A stretch of DNA of 30,086 nt from a bacterium (GTDB lineage: Bacteria; Planctomycetota; J058; JAJDCP01): the NCBI GenBank assembly GCA_030428695.1, contig JAUIEM010000071.1, positions 1 to 30,086 on the forward strand, given 5' to 3'. The position numbers were made by a program, and so were the translations under genes. Positions 17,765-25,172 of this stretch are shown here, in pieces. Position 1 is the stretch's first letter. Each line of letters opens with the position of its first letter. The notes beneath the pieces are model-generated. The model did no database searches. It had not been told where the DNA came from and saw only the letters and a list, made by a program, of their open reading frames with translations.

Positions 17765-17773
17765 GGGGCTCAG
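17761..17773. terminator. Short hairpin between convergent stops
   Basis: CTGAG-GGG-CTCAG overlaps both the kinase stop and the Uma2-family gene stop. The stem is only five pairs without a T-tract, so termination is a guess. Confidence 0.25.
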
Positions 17774-18438
17774 TGCTGCTCGAAGGCGAGGTCGAGGCGC
17801 CAGAGGCCGGCGCGGTCACGGCTCCACTCCGGGCGGAAGCGGCCGCCCCAGACCGGGCTGTGCAGCCAGCCCTGCGGGTCGGGCGCGACCTCGTGGTAGG
17901 TGCCGTCCTCGAGGCGGAAGATGCGCAGCTCGACGCTGTCCCCGCGTCCGTCGGCGATCCAGTACTCCGGGAAGCCCGCCCGGGCATAGGCGGCCCGCAG
18001 CACCTCGAGGTCCTTGCGCTCCGACGTCTTGCTGACCACCTCGAGCGCCATGTCCGCCCGGCCCCGCAGCTCGATCTCCGGGCCTGAGACGCTCGCTGCG
18101 GCGAAGCGCGCGGCCCCGGATTCCAAGGTCTCCCAGCGCACCAGGCAGCCGTCCGGCTCGTTGGAGAGCTGACCCGCGGAAGCGCTGATCCAGCCACCCT
18201 GCCCGAAGTAGCATCCGAGGTCGAGCTCGCGACTCAACGCCTTGAGCGCGAAATTCAACTCGGAACAGATGCACAAGTGGGTCTTCCAGCATTGCCGCGC
18301 CAACTCGATGAACACCTCCCCGTTCGCGAAACAGACGCGCGGAGCGTCCTCATCGAGGGTGCGCACCCAGGCACGGAAGCCCTCGAAGGTGAAGATGGTG
18401 TCCGGGACGACGAGCTCTCCCAGGGTCAGCGTCGGCAT
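17770..18438 (-). CDS. Uma2-family (DUF820) protein, PD-(D/E)XK-like fold
   Basis: 222 residues from ATG 18438, with GGAGGAA in front. The N-terminal half has FEGFRAWVRT and VCFANGEVFIE, and the C-terminal half RADMALEVVSKTSERKDLEV followed by YARAGFPEYWIAD, the usual Uma2 core (acidic residue, ExV, basic residue, GxxEYW). The family has a restriction-endonuclease-like fold, is often present in many copies in cyanobacteria, planctomycetes and others, and its function is unproven. No transposase or toxin-antitoxin partner is adjacent. It lies divergent from the flavoprotein gene at 18556 and convergent with the kinase. Confidence 0.8.
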   Translation of the reverse strand: MPTLTLGELVVPDTIFTFEGFRAWVRTLDEDAPRVCFANGEVFIELARQCWKTHLCICSELNFALKALSRELDLGCYFGQGGWISASAGQLSNEPDGCLVRWETLESGAARFAAASVSGPEIELRGRADMALEVVSKTSERKDLEVLRAAYARAGFPEYWIADGRGDSVELRIFRLEDGTYHEVAPDPQGWLHSPVWGGRFRPEWSRDRAGLWRLDLAFEQH

Positions 18439-18466
18439 CGGCTCTTCCTCCGCACGGTCCCCTCGC

Positions 18467-18495
18467 ATCGTAGGCGGACCGCGCGCCCCGGTCGA
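18467..18495 (-). promoter_or_regulatory. Promoter-like pair before the Uma2-family gene
   Basis: On the - strand TCGACC (18495-18490), 17 bases, TACGAT (18472-18467). The start codon lies 29 bases further on. The -35 is a moderate match. Confidence 0.4.
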
Positions 18496-18522
18496 GCGTT
18501 CGCACGGGAGCCCTGGTAGGAC

Positions 18523-18528
18523 TATACT
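18523..18528 (+). promoter_or_regulatory. -10 element of the DMGDH-like gene
   Basis: TATACT at 18523-18528 is a near-consensus -10 hexamer 27 bases before ATG 18556. The -35 region (TTCGCA at 18499, 18-base spacing) is weak. Confidence 0.45.
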
Positions 18529-18555
18529 CGGCCCCACCCTCCCGAGGAGCCCGCC

Positions 18556-20997
18556 ATGGACCTTCCCCGCCACGCCCGCGCCGTCATCGTCGGCGGCGGG
18601 ATCATGGGATGCTCGACCGCCTACCACCACGCCCGCGAGGGCTGGTCCGAGATCGTGCTGCTCGAGCGGCATCAGCTGACCTCCGGCAGCACCTTCCACG
18701 CCGCCGGTCTGGTCGGCCAGCTGCGCAGCTCCGCCTCGATCACCGAGCTGCTCGGCCACTCGGTCGCCCTCTACCAGAGCCTGGAGGAAGAGACCGGCCA
18801 GGCGACCGGCTGGCGCATGAACGGCGGCCTGCGGCTGGCGACCAACCAGGCCCGCCTGACCCAGTACCGGCGCCAGGCGACCATCGCCCGCAGCTTCGGC
18901 CTCGAGATGCACATCATCTCCCCCGAGGAGGCCCGGGAGCTGTGGCCGCTGATGGACATTTCCGACCTGGTCGGCGCCTCCTGGGTGCCGAGCGACGGTT
19001 CCGTCCAACCGAGCGACGTCACGATGGCCCTCGCCATCGGCGCCCGCCAGCGCGGCGTGCGCATCGTCGAGGGCTGCCGGGTGACCGGCGTCGAGCGGAA
19101 GGACGGGCGCGTGACCGGGGTGTTGACCGAGCACGGGCCGCTCTCCTGCGAGGTGCTGGTCAACTGCTGCGGGCAGTGGGCGCGGGAGTTCGGGACGATG
19201 GCCGGCGTCAACGTCCCGCTGGTGCCGGTGCAGCACCAGTACATGATCAGCCTGCCGATCGTCGGCGTGACCAGCGACCTGCCGACCCTGCGCGACCCCG
19301 ACCGGCTGACCTACTACAAGGAGGAGGTCGGCGGGCTGATCATGGGGGGCTACGAGCCGAACCCGATCCCCTGGGCGCAGGACGGCATCCCGCAGAGCTT
19401 CAACTTCCAGCTGCTCGAGCCGGACTACGACCACTTCGAGCAGCTCGCGGAGCTGTCGATCCCGCGGGTGCCGGCCCTCGGGACGGCCGGCGTGCGCAAG
19501 CTGATCAACGGCCCGGAGAGCTTCACCCCCGACGGCAACTTCATCCTCGGGGAAGCCCCGGAGCTCGCCGGCTACTTCGTCGGCGCGGGCTTCAACGCCT
19601 TCGGCATCGCCGCCGCCGGCGGAGCGGGGAAGGCGCTCGCGGCCTGGATCGTCGGGGGCGAGACGCCGTACAACCTGTGGCCGGTCGACATCCGCCGCTT
19701 CGGCCGGCCGCACCGGGACACCGGATGGGTCCGCACCCGCTCCCTCGAGCTGTACGGCAAGCACTACACGATCAGCTGGCCCCACGAGCAGCACACGAGC
19801 GGCCGGCCCCTCGCCCGCTCCCCGCTGTACGCGCGCCTGAAGGAGCAGGGCGCCTGCTTCGGCGAGAAGCTCGGCTGGGAGCGGCCGAACTGGTTCGCGC
19901 CGGCAGGCGTCGAGCCCGTCGACACGCACAGCTTCGAGCGCGCGAACTGGTTCCCCCACGTCGGGGAGGAGCACCGGAACACCCGCGAGGCGGCCTGCGT
20001 GTTCGACCAGACCTCCTTCGCGAAGTTCCTGATGGTCGGGCGCGACGCCGGGAAGGCCCTGGACTGGATCTGCGCGAACGACGTCGCCAAGCCGCCCGGC
20101 AAGCTGACCTACACGCAGATGCTGAACAACCGCGGCGGCATCATGTGCGACCTGACGGTCTCGCGGCTCGCGGCCGACCGCTTCTACATCGTGACCGGCA
20201 CCGGTTTCGCGACCCACGACTTCCACTGGATCGCCCGGAGCATCCCGGACGGCCTGCACGCCTCGCTCGTCGATGTGACCTCGGCCAGGGCGGTGCTCGC
20301 GCTGATGGGTCCGAAGGCCCGGAGCATCCTCCAGGAAGTCTGCGAGGACGACGTCTCCAACGCCGCCTTCCCTTTCGCCTCGGTCCGCGAGCTGCGGGTC
20401 GCGGGCGCCCCCTGCGTGCTGCTGCGGGTGACCTACGTCGGCGAGCTCGGCTGGGAGATCCACATCCCGACCGAGTACGCCCTGACCGTGTACGAGGCCC
20501 TGATGGCCGCCGGCGCCCCCCACGGGCTGAAGAACGGGGGCTACCGGGCGATCGAGAGCCTGCGCCTCGAGAAGGGCTACCTCGCCCAGGCGGCGGACAT
20601 CGACGCCGACCACACGCCCCTGGAGGCCGGCATGGGCTGGGCGGTCAAGCTGAAGGGCGACGTGCCCTTCCGCGGCCGGCAGGCGCTCGAGAAGCAGAAG
20701 GCCGCGGGGCTCCGCCGGCGCCTCGCCTGCTTCACGGTCGACGATCCGGGTGTCGTGCTGCTCGGGCGGGAGACGATCTACCGCGACGGCGAGCGGGTCG
20801 GCTACCTGAGCAGCGGCGGCTGGGGCTACACCGTCGGCAAGAACATCGGCTTCGGCTACGTCAAGCGCGGCGCGCCGCTCGACAGGGCCTGGCTGAAGAG
20901 CGGAAGCTACGAGCTCGAGGTGCTGCTGCGGCGGGTGCCGGCCGAGCTGCACTTCAAGCCGCTGGTCGATCCTCGGGGGAAGCGGATCCGGAGCTGA
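18556..20997 (+). CDS. Dimethylglycine/sarcosine dehydrogenase-like FAD- and folate-binding enzyme
   Basis: 813 residues; ATG 18556 follows GAGGAG. Residues 7-370 are a DAO-type FAD domain with IVGGGIMGCS (11-20) and LTSGSTFHAAGL, where H48 matches the histidine that carries covalent FAD in this family. Residues 375-435 match the FAO_M linker (WPVDIRRFG ... RSLELYGKHY). Residues 440-700 are a GCV_T-type folate-binding domain, and 705-800 the GCV_T C-terminal barrel (GRETIYRDGERVGYLSS, GKNIGFGYV). Such enzymes oxidatively demethylate dimethylglycine or sarcosine and pass the one-carbon unit to tetrahydrofolate. No glycine-cleavage or sarcosine-oxidase subunit genes flank it, so the substrate is uncertain. 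Its 3' end overlaps the convergent membrane protein gene by 44 bases. Confidence 0.88.
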   Translation: MDLPRHARAVIVGGGIMGCSTAYHHAREGWSEIVLLERHQLTSGSTFHAAGLVGQLRSSASITELLGHSVALYQSLEEETGQATGWRMNGGLRLATNQARLTQYRRQATIARSFGLEMHIISPEEARELWPLMDISDLVGASWVPSDGSVQPSDVTMALAIGARQRGVRIVEGCRVTGVERKDGRVTGVLTEHGPLSCEVLVNCCGQWAREFGTMAGVNVPLVPVQHQYMISLPIVGVTSDLPTLRDPDRLTYYKEEVGGLIMGGYEPNPIPWAQDGIPQSFNFQLLEPDYDHFEQLAELSIPRVPALGTAGVRKLINGPESFTPDGNFILGEAPELAGYFVGAGFNAFGIAAAGGAGKALAAWIVGGETPYNLWPVDIRRFGRPHRDTGWVRTRSLELYGKHYTISWPHEQHTSGRPLARSPLYARLKEQGACFGEKLGWERPNWFAPAGVEPVDTHSFERANWFPHVGEEHRNTREAACVFDQTSFAKFLMVGRDAGKALDWICANDVAKPPGKLTYTQMLNNRGGIMCDLTVSRLAADRFYIVTGTGFATHDFHWIARSIPDGLHASLVDVTSARAVLALMGPKARSILQEVCEDDVSNAAFPFASVRELRVAGAPCVLLRVTYVGELGWEIHIPTEYALTVYEALMAAGAPHGLKNGGYRAIESLRLEKGYLAQAADIDADHTPLEAGMGWAVKLKGDVPFRGRQALEKQKAAGLRRRLACFTVDDPGVVLLGRETIYRDGERVGYLSSGGWGYTVGKNIGFGYVKRGAPLDRAWLKSGSYELEVLLRRVPAELHFKPLVDPRGKRIRS

Positions 20998-21808
20998 CGG
21001 GAGCTTCCCCGGCTTCCATGATCGTGATCGCACTGTGCAGCTGTGCGCGGAGCACGAAGAAGGTGGAGAGAAGGAGCGGCACGAAGGTCCAGTCCGCGTA
21101 CAGGTGGAACGTCATCATCCCGATCCCCGCCAGGACCCCCAGGACGACGAGGCGCAAGGAGCCGGGTCGACGGGGCGGAGGCGGGTGCGCGGGCCGGGGC
21201 GGCGGTCCGCACAGGCGCAGCTCCAGGCGCTTGCCAAGCGCGAACGCCAGCGGAAGCAGGGCGCCGATGAGGGGGAACACGGCGAGCGCGCCGAAGCTCA
21301 GATCCCAGCCCCAGAGGCCGGCGGCGAAGCCGACCCCGCAGAGCCCCTGCAGCAGGCGCGGCAGGCCCGCGTCGAGGGCGATGCCGAGCAGGTAGGCGAG
21401 GGCGGCAACGCGCAGCACGTGCGGGAGCCAGAGCGCCAGGTCGAGCTGGAAGATCAGGTTCATCGAGCGGTCGTAGACCATCTCGAGCCAGACCGAGCCG
21501 AGCAGGCCGCCGACCATCGTTCCCAGGCCTGGCAACACCGCGAGCCGTTCGAGCCCGCGCCGCCGCAGCTCGCGCTGCAGGGCGAGAGCGGCGAGCACCA
21601 GGGCGTAGAAGAGCATGCGTGGAACGAAGGCCGCCACGGTGTTCCCCGGCCCGAAGCCGCTCCGGAAGAAGTCCCAGCCAAGGTAGGACGCGCCCCACCA
21701 GACGACAACGAGCGCTCCGAGGAGCGCTCCGACCGGGAGATACAACGCCGTGCGCAGCACGGTCCCGTGGAGGGTCGGGCGGCCGTGGGGTTCGAGGACA
21801 CCGGGCAT
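20954..21808 (-). CDS. Polytopic membrane protein of unknown function
   Basis: 284 residues from ATG 21808, with GGGAGGAAG in front and a good promoter at 21830-21858. About seven membrane helices are visible, including VLRTALYLPVGALLGALVVVW, LFYALVLAALALQ and PHVLRVAALAYLLGIALD. A proline/arginine-rich loop (PPPRPAHPPPPRRP) separates the last two helices. One loop contains WLEMVYDRSMN with charged residues between helices. No transporter or enzyme family is recognised. The first half pairs GxxxG motifs, as in packed helices. The gene may follow the small three-gene set upstream but has its own promoter. Confidence 0.7.
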   Translation of the reverse strand: MPGVLEPHGRPTLHGTVLRTALYLPVGALLGALVVVWWGASYLGWDFFRSGFGPGNTVAAFVPRMLFYALVLAALALQRELRRRGLERLAVLPGLGTMVGGLLGSVWLEMVYDRSMNLIFQLDLALWLPHVLRVAALAYLLGIALDAGLPRLLQGLCGVGFAAGLWGWDLSFGALAVFPLIGALLPLAFALGKRLELRLCGPPPRPAHPPPPRRPGSLRLVVLGVLAGIGMMTFHLYADWTFVPLLLSTFFVLRAQLHSAITIMEAGEAPVSSGSASPEDRPAA

Positions 21809-21829
21809 CGCTTCCTCCCGCTCCGCGCA

Positions 21830-21858
21830 ACTGTACCTTTCCGGGTGCAGGGCGGCAA
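21830..21858 (-). promoter_or_regulatory. Sigma-70-type promoter of the polytopic membrane protein
   Basis: On the - strand TTGCCG (21858-21853), a 17-base spacer, and TACAGT (21835-21830), 22 bases before the start codon. It is the best-formed promoter in the window. Confidence 0.6.
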
Positions 21859-21876
21859 GCCGGCCTCGGTTCCTCC

Positions 21877-21898
21877 GACGCTCTGGAACCGGAGCGTC
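21877..21898 (-). terminator. Hairpin right after the small-operon stop
   Basis: GACGCTC and GAGCGTC pair around an eight-base loop, starting directly after the stop codon of the 21899 gene on the - strand. No T-tract follows. It may end transcription of the three-gene set or protect its 3' end. Confidence 0.4.
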
Positions 21899-22324
21899 TC
21901 AGGCACCCGCTCCGGGCACGAACTCCCAGCCCGACGGCGGGTTCGACCCGCTGCCGACCATCAGCTGCTTGCCGCCCGCCATCAAGATCTGGCTCTGGCC
22001 GGAGCTGTTGACCGCGTTGAACTTCAGGTTGAAGGCCAACGCCGGCCCGGCACCGGGGCGGACCGCCCGCCACAGGAACTCGCAACGCTGGGTCGGCGAC
22101 GAGACGGCGACCGCGTGCGGCGCCCCGGGCAGGGTCGGCTGGCCGGGCGCCGGCGGGCACTCGCTGTCGGCGCCGGACTCGGGGTTCTGGACCTTGCAGG
22201 TCAGGCCCGCGTACTCCAGTCCGAGGGCGCCGAGCACGTCGCTGTGCCAGTCCTTCACGTTGATCCCGATGCGGACGATGGTGTGGTTCGGGACGTAGCC
22301 GAGCTGGTCGGTGGGTGTGGGCAT
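21899..22324 (-). CDS. Unknown 141-residue protein, third gene of the small operon
   Basis: ATG 22324 overlaps the stop of the preceding gene (TGATG), with GAGGAG in front, so the two are translationally coupled. The protein opens with MPTPTDQLGYVPNHTIVRIG and has segments LEYAGLTCKVQ, RCEFLWRAVRPG, LAFNLKFNAVN and GGKQLMVG, which suggest a beta-rich domain of about 120 residues. Two cysteines (in TCKVQ and SECPP) are close together. The tail is Pro/Gly-rich and ends GWEFVPGAGA. No signal peptide or membrane helix is visible. No family is recognised; function unknown. Confidence 0.65.
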   Translation of the reverse strand: MPTPTDQLGYVPNHTIVRIGINVKDWHSDVLGALGLEYAGLTCKVQNPESGADSECPPAPGQPTLPGAPHAVAVSSPTQRCEFLWRAVRPGAGPALAFNLKFNAVNSSGQSQILMAGGKQLMVGSGSNPPSGWEFVPGAGA

Positions 22325-22638
22325 CACGATCTCCTCGGAAAGCCGTTCCTGGTGGGGGTCTGCGGAGCGAAGAAGCTCACCGTCGCGGGGCCCGCGGGCA
22401 CCCCCTCGACGAGGGCGCGGCCCTCGCGGTCGAGGGTGCCGACCCGGGTCGAGCTGTCGGCCAGGCACAGCCGATAGACCAGGCCGGGCAGGGGGGCGCG
22501 GGTGCGGGTGTCGAAGGCGCGGATGTCGGCGACGCCGCCCGCGCGCACGACCACGCGCTGGAAACCGCCGGTGCGCAGGGCGATCCCTGAGCGCAGGGCT
22601 GACGAGCCGACACGGCGGGTGGAAAAGCGCTGGGGCAT
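22324..22638 (-). CDS. Small protein with a carboxypeptidase-regulatory-like beta domain
   Basis: 104 residues from ATG 22638, six bases after AGGAGG. Residues 35-90 read like a small beta-sandwich of the kind found in surface and injection-system spike proteins: RVVVRAGGVADIRAFD, APLPGLVYRLCLAD, RVGTLDREGRALVEGVPAG and TVSFF. The family is seen in carboxypeptidase-regulatory and VgrG-tail regions; the match is by eye. The N-terminus is basic (RFSTRRVGSSALRSG) and the C-terminus ends RNGFPRRS. No signal peptide. Coupled to the 141-residue gene downstream and 19 bases from the repeat-protein gene upstream. Confidence 0.65.
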   Translation of the reverse strand: MPQRFSTRRVGSSALRSGIALRTGGFQRVVVRAGGVADIRAFDTRTRAPLPGLVYRLCLADSSTRVGTLDREGRALVEGVPAGPATVSFFAPQTPTRNGFPRRS

Positions 22639-22657
22639 CGGAACCTCCTCGGTAGCT

Positions 22658-23023
22658 TCAGGGAACCCAGACACGCAGGGAGTCGCGGTCGATCTCGGTC
22701 TTGAAGGCGTGGGCCGACAGCGTCGGACGGTCGATCTCGGCCTTGAAGGCGTGGGCCGACAGGGTCGAGCGGTCGATCTCGGCCTTGAAGGCTTGCGCGG
22801 ACAGGGTCGAGCGGTCGATCTCGGCCTTGAAGGCTTGCGCGGACAGCGTCGGGCGGTCGATCTCCGCCTTGAAGGCTTGTGCGGACAGCGTCGGGCGGTC
22901 GATCTCCGCCTTCAGCGCCTGCGCCGACAGCGTCTTCGGAGCGATCCCCGGCCGGCCGAGATCCTGCTCGCCGAGACCGAAGCTCTCCGGGACGTGGGCG
23001 TCGAACTTGAAGCTGCGTGCCAT
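22658..23023 (-). CDS. Protein of six near-identical 14-residue repeats
   Basis: 121 residues from ATG 23023, preceded by GGAGG. Residues 1-30 are a unique head (MARSFKFDAHVPESFGLG...). Residues 31-114 are six tandem copies of TLSAQAFKAEIDRP with few changes (Q/H, F/L, A/T, P/S/D), and the last seven residues SLRVWVP begin a seventh, broken copy. The repeat keeps a regular spacing of hydrophobic L, A, F, I residues, so a helical or beta-solenoid rod is possible. No known repeat family is recognised. No signal peptide or membrane helix. It heads a tight operon of three small genes, which points to a shared assembly of unknown function. Confidence 0.7.
   Translation of the reverse strand: MARSFKFDAHVPESFGLGEQDLGRPGIAPKTLSAQALKAEIDRPTLSAQAFKAEIDRPTLSAQAFKAEIDRSTLSAQAFKAEIDRSTLSAHAFKAEIDRPTLSAHAFKTEIDRDSLRVWVP
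22682..22933 (-). repeat. Six 42-bp tandem repeats
   Basis: The repeat section of the small-operon first gene at DNA level: six in-frame 42-base units. Two central neighbours (about 22766-22807 and 22808-22849) differ by a single base, and outer units by a few more. Recent expansion or ongoing slippage between strains is likely. Because the unit is a multiple of three, copy changes keep the frame. Confidence 0.85.
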
Positions 23024-23284
23024 CGTGGTCCTCCGGGAGGAGGGAGAGCACACGCCGTGCCAGAACCGTCACGCCGCCGAGGCGCGAGTCTCCGTGCGTG
23101 GGGCCGCCGCGCACCCGGAGCTTGACCCGGCTGTGCAAGCTGTGCAGCAGCCCTGGCGGGCGGTGTGCAGATGCGGCCGTTGCGGTCGAGGAGCCGATCA
23201 GGCCTCCGGAGCGAGCTTCCGCAGCTCCTTCCACTCCTCCACCGCAGCCACTTGGCGGACTCGCGAGGGCAAGACGGGCGGCCG
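23024..23284. other. Gap upstream of the small operon
   Basis: 261 bases without a supported gene. AGCTTG (23119-23124) and CAAGCT (23136-23141) form an inverted repeat with an 11-base centre that could be an operator or hairpin. No clear promoter was found for the - strand operon. Confidence 0.35.
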
Positions 23285-24913
23285 TCAGGGAGTGAAGACC
23301 CCGATCGGGATCTGCCGCGGATGCAGACCGCGCAGGTGGTAGAGCAGCAGCATCACGTCGACGTTGTCGAGCACGCCGTCGCGGTTGATGTCCGCGTCGA
23401 CGGCGCGGGTCGCGGCCGGCCGCAGGCCCCGGACCTGGCGGAAGAGGTGCGAGACGTCGGCGGGATCGACGACCCCATCGCCGTTCACGTCCCCGAGGAA
23501 GACGCCCTGCAGCGGTAGCCCGCCGGCCGCCAGCTGAAAGCCGTCCGCCGTGCCGTCGTTGTCGAAGTCCGGGTCGTCGCGGTCGAGCAGCCCGGGGAAC
23601 AGGTCCTCGATCGCGTCGGGGATCCCGTCGCCGTCGCTGTCCGGCTGCGGGCTGGCGTCGCCGGGGTCGAGGGGATCGAGGCCGACGGCGTGCTCGATGC
23701 CGTCCTCGACGCCGTCCCCGTCGGTGTCGGGGTCGTTGTCGTCCGGGTCGAGGATGCGGGGCAGACCGTCGCGGTCGCCGTCGATGTCATCGTCCTCGAT
23801 GAAGCCCGTCGCCGCGTAGCCGCTGCCGTCGTCCAGGCGGAGGAAGACGGCCCGCGGGCGGCCGTCGGCGAAGCTCGGGGGCCCGTCGAAGCAGAGGTGG
23901 AAGGCCTCGACGAGCTCCTCGGTGTCGAAGCGGTCGCCGATGACCTTGACGACGAAGGTCTGCTGCTCCGCAGCCTGGCCCGTGAAGGACACGCTGCCCG
24001 CCAGCACCGGCTCGAAGTCCTGCCCACCGAGCGCCCGCGGGAACATCGGGTCGCCGTCCTGGGTGATCACGCCGAGCGTGTAGCCGCTGTCGACGGCGGC
24101 GTCGGCGCGGAGGACGAAGTGGAAGTCGGTCAGGCCGCCGTCGCCTTCCGCTTGCTTGACGCCCTCGATCTCGACCGTGGCGAAGTCGTCGTCCGCGATC
24201 GTGATCGACGCGCTGCCTCCGAGCCCGACCGCCAGGCCCTGCGGCTGCACGAGGTTGGCCAGCACCGCGCTGAACGCTTCCTCATCCTCGACGACTTCGT
24301 CGCCGCTGATCTCGATCGCGAGCATCTGCTGCTCCCCCGCGCTGCCCGCGAAGGTCAGCGTGGCGGACGCCGGCTCGTAGTCCTCGCCGGAGACCGCGGA
24401 GCCATCCTGCAGGGTGACATCGACCGTGAAGCCCCCTTCGACGCCGTTGTCGAGCGTGGCGACGAGCTGGCGCACGACCTTCGCGTCGCCCTCGACCGCC
24501 AGCACGGGCGCCAGGCTGACCTGCGCCGCGTCGTCGTCGACGATCGCCACCTCGAGGTCGTTGCTGCTCGCGTCGATCGTGCAGCTCGTGCCGACGACGT
24601 TCGACAGCTGCAGCGAGAACACCTCGTCGCCTTCGAGCACGCTGTCGCTCTTGATCGCGACCGCGACCGTGTTGCTGCTGACCGCGCCGCTGAACACCAG
24701 GGTGCCGCTGGCCTCGACCAGATCCTCCGCCTCGGCGCTGCCGAGCACGGTGGTGTAGTCGACGGAGCAGAAGTCGGTGCCGCCGGTGCGGGTCACCGTG
24801 AAGACGTGGACGCCGCTCTCCGGGGTGGTGTCACTGCTCTGGCTGAGGACGAGGGCGTGCTGCCCCAGGAGGGGCGTCGCGCACAGCGCGAGCACGAGAA
24901 GCGTAGATCGCAT
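23285..24913 (-). CDS. Secreted Calx-beta / TSP3 / dockerin-like protein
   Basis: 542 residues from ATG 24913 (AAGGAG in front). Residues 1-18 are a signal peptide (LLVLALCATPLLGQ). Three Calx-beta domains cover about 20-128, 129-243 and 244-375, with SDSVLEGDEVF, SGDEVVEDEEAF and DRFDTEELVEAF at matching places. Residues 376-455 are Asp-rich thrombospondin-type-3 calcium repeats (DTDGDGVEDG, DSDGDGIPDA). Residues 473-530 form two dockerin-type I calcium loops, GDVNGDGVVDPADV and DADINRDGVLDNVDV. All parts are calcium-binding and extracellular. In planctomycetes such dockerin-like tails are common without cellulosomes. No enzyme domain is present, so an adhesive or surface role is inferred. 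Confidence 0.85.
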   Translation of the reverse strand: MRSTLLVLALCATPLLGQHALVLSQSSDTTPESGVHVFTVTRTGGTDFCSVDYTTVLGSAEAEDLVEASGTLVFSGAVSSNTVAVAIKSDSVLEGDEVFSLQLSNVVGTSCTIDASSNDLEVAIVDDDAAQVSLAPVLAVEGDAKVVRQLVATLDNGVEGGFTVDVTLQDGSAVSGEDYEPASATLTFAGSAGEQQMLAIEISGDEVVEDEEAFSAVLANLVQPQGLAVGLGGSASITIADDDFATVEIEGVKQAEGDGGLTDFHFVLRADAAVDSGYTLGVITQDGDPMFPRALGGQDFEPVLAGSVSFTGQAAEQQTFVVKVIGDRFDTEELVEAFHLCFDGPPSFADGRPRAVFLRLDDGSGYAATGFIEDDDIDGDRDGLPRILDPDDNDPDTDGDGVEDGIEHAVGLDPLDPGDASPQPDSDGDGIPDAIEDLFPGLLDRDDPDFDNDGTADGFQLAAGGLPLQGVFLGDVNGDGVVDPADVSHLFRQVRGLRPAATRAVDADINRDGVLDNVDVMLLLYHLRGLHPRQIPIGVFTP

Positions 24914-24949
24914 GGGGGCTCCTTGATCCCGTTTGATGCACCGGGATTG

Positions 24950-24968
24950 ATCTCTCCACCCCATTGTG
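24950..24968 (-). promoter_or_regulatory. CACAATGG box upstream of the Calx-beta gene
   Basis: On the - strand the 19-base segment beginning CACAATGGGG and ending GGAGAGAT matches the one at 27670-27688 before the response regulator in 15 of 19 positions. There CACAAT has a -35 partner at 17 bases; here no good -35 is seen, so this may be a shared regulator site instead. The rest of the 259-base gap (24914-25172) holds the ribosome site and the REP pair. Confidence 0.35.
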
Positions 24969-25083
24969 CCGTGGACACGGAGCGGGCCCCTGCAAATCCG
25001 AAAAAAGCTGGCGGAACCTCCACTCAACTGCGCCATTGACTTGTGGTGACTTCAATACCTGTTGCGCACCGTCTAGTTTATCT

Positions 25084-25137
25084 TGTAGGGGAGGGGTTTA
25101 CCCCCTCCCGCGGGCGGGGGTAAACCCCGCCCCTACA
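25084..25137. repeat. REP/BIME-like palindromic element, copy 2
   Basis: Two hairpin units abut head to head. The first begins TGTAGGGGAGGGGTTTACCC and the second, in reverse, ends AAACCCCGCCCCTACA, giving a 54-base near-palindrome. It is the same core as at 1395-1456 with the two units facing the opposite way. It lies 35 bases after the histidine kinase stop, the usual 3' location of such elements, and could end transcription. Confidence 0.75.
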
Positions 25138-25172
25138 GAAGAAGCGACACCGCAGACTTCGGGCACAGTTGC

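Noticed and set aside
17770..18438. Restriction or anti-phage defence system
   Set aside because: Uma2-family proteins are widespread single genes; no methylase, specificity or other defence partner adjoins it.
17770..21033. Long open frame of 1087 codons on the - strand
   Set aside because: It is the antisense shadow of the DMGDH-like gene joined to the Uma2-family gene; only 17770-18438 has a ribosome site and family motifs.
22682..22933. CRISPR array
   Set aside because: The 42-base units are directly adjacent without spacers, in frame in a gene, and no cas gene is near.
23285..24913. Cellulosome component
   Set aside because: Dockerin-like tails are common in planctomycete-like genomes without cellulosomes; no cohesin or glycoside hydrolase is present.
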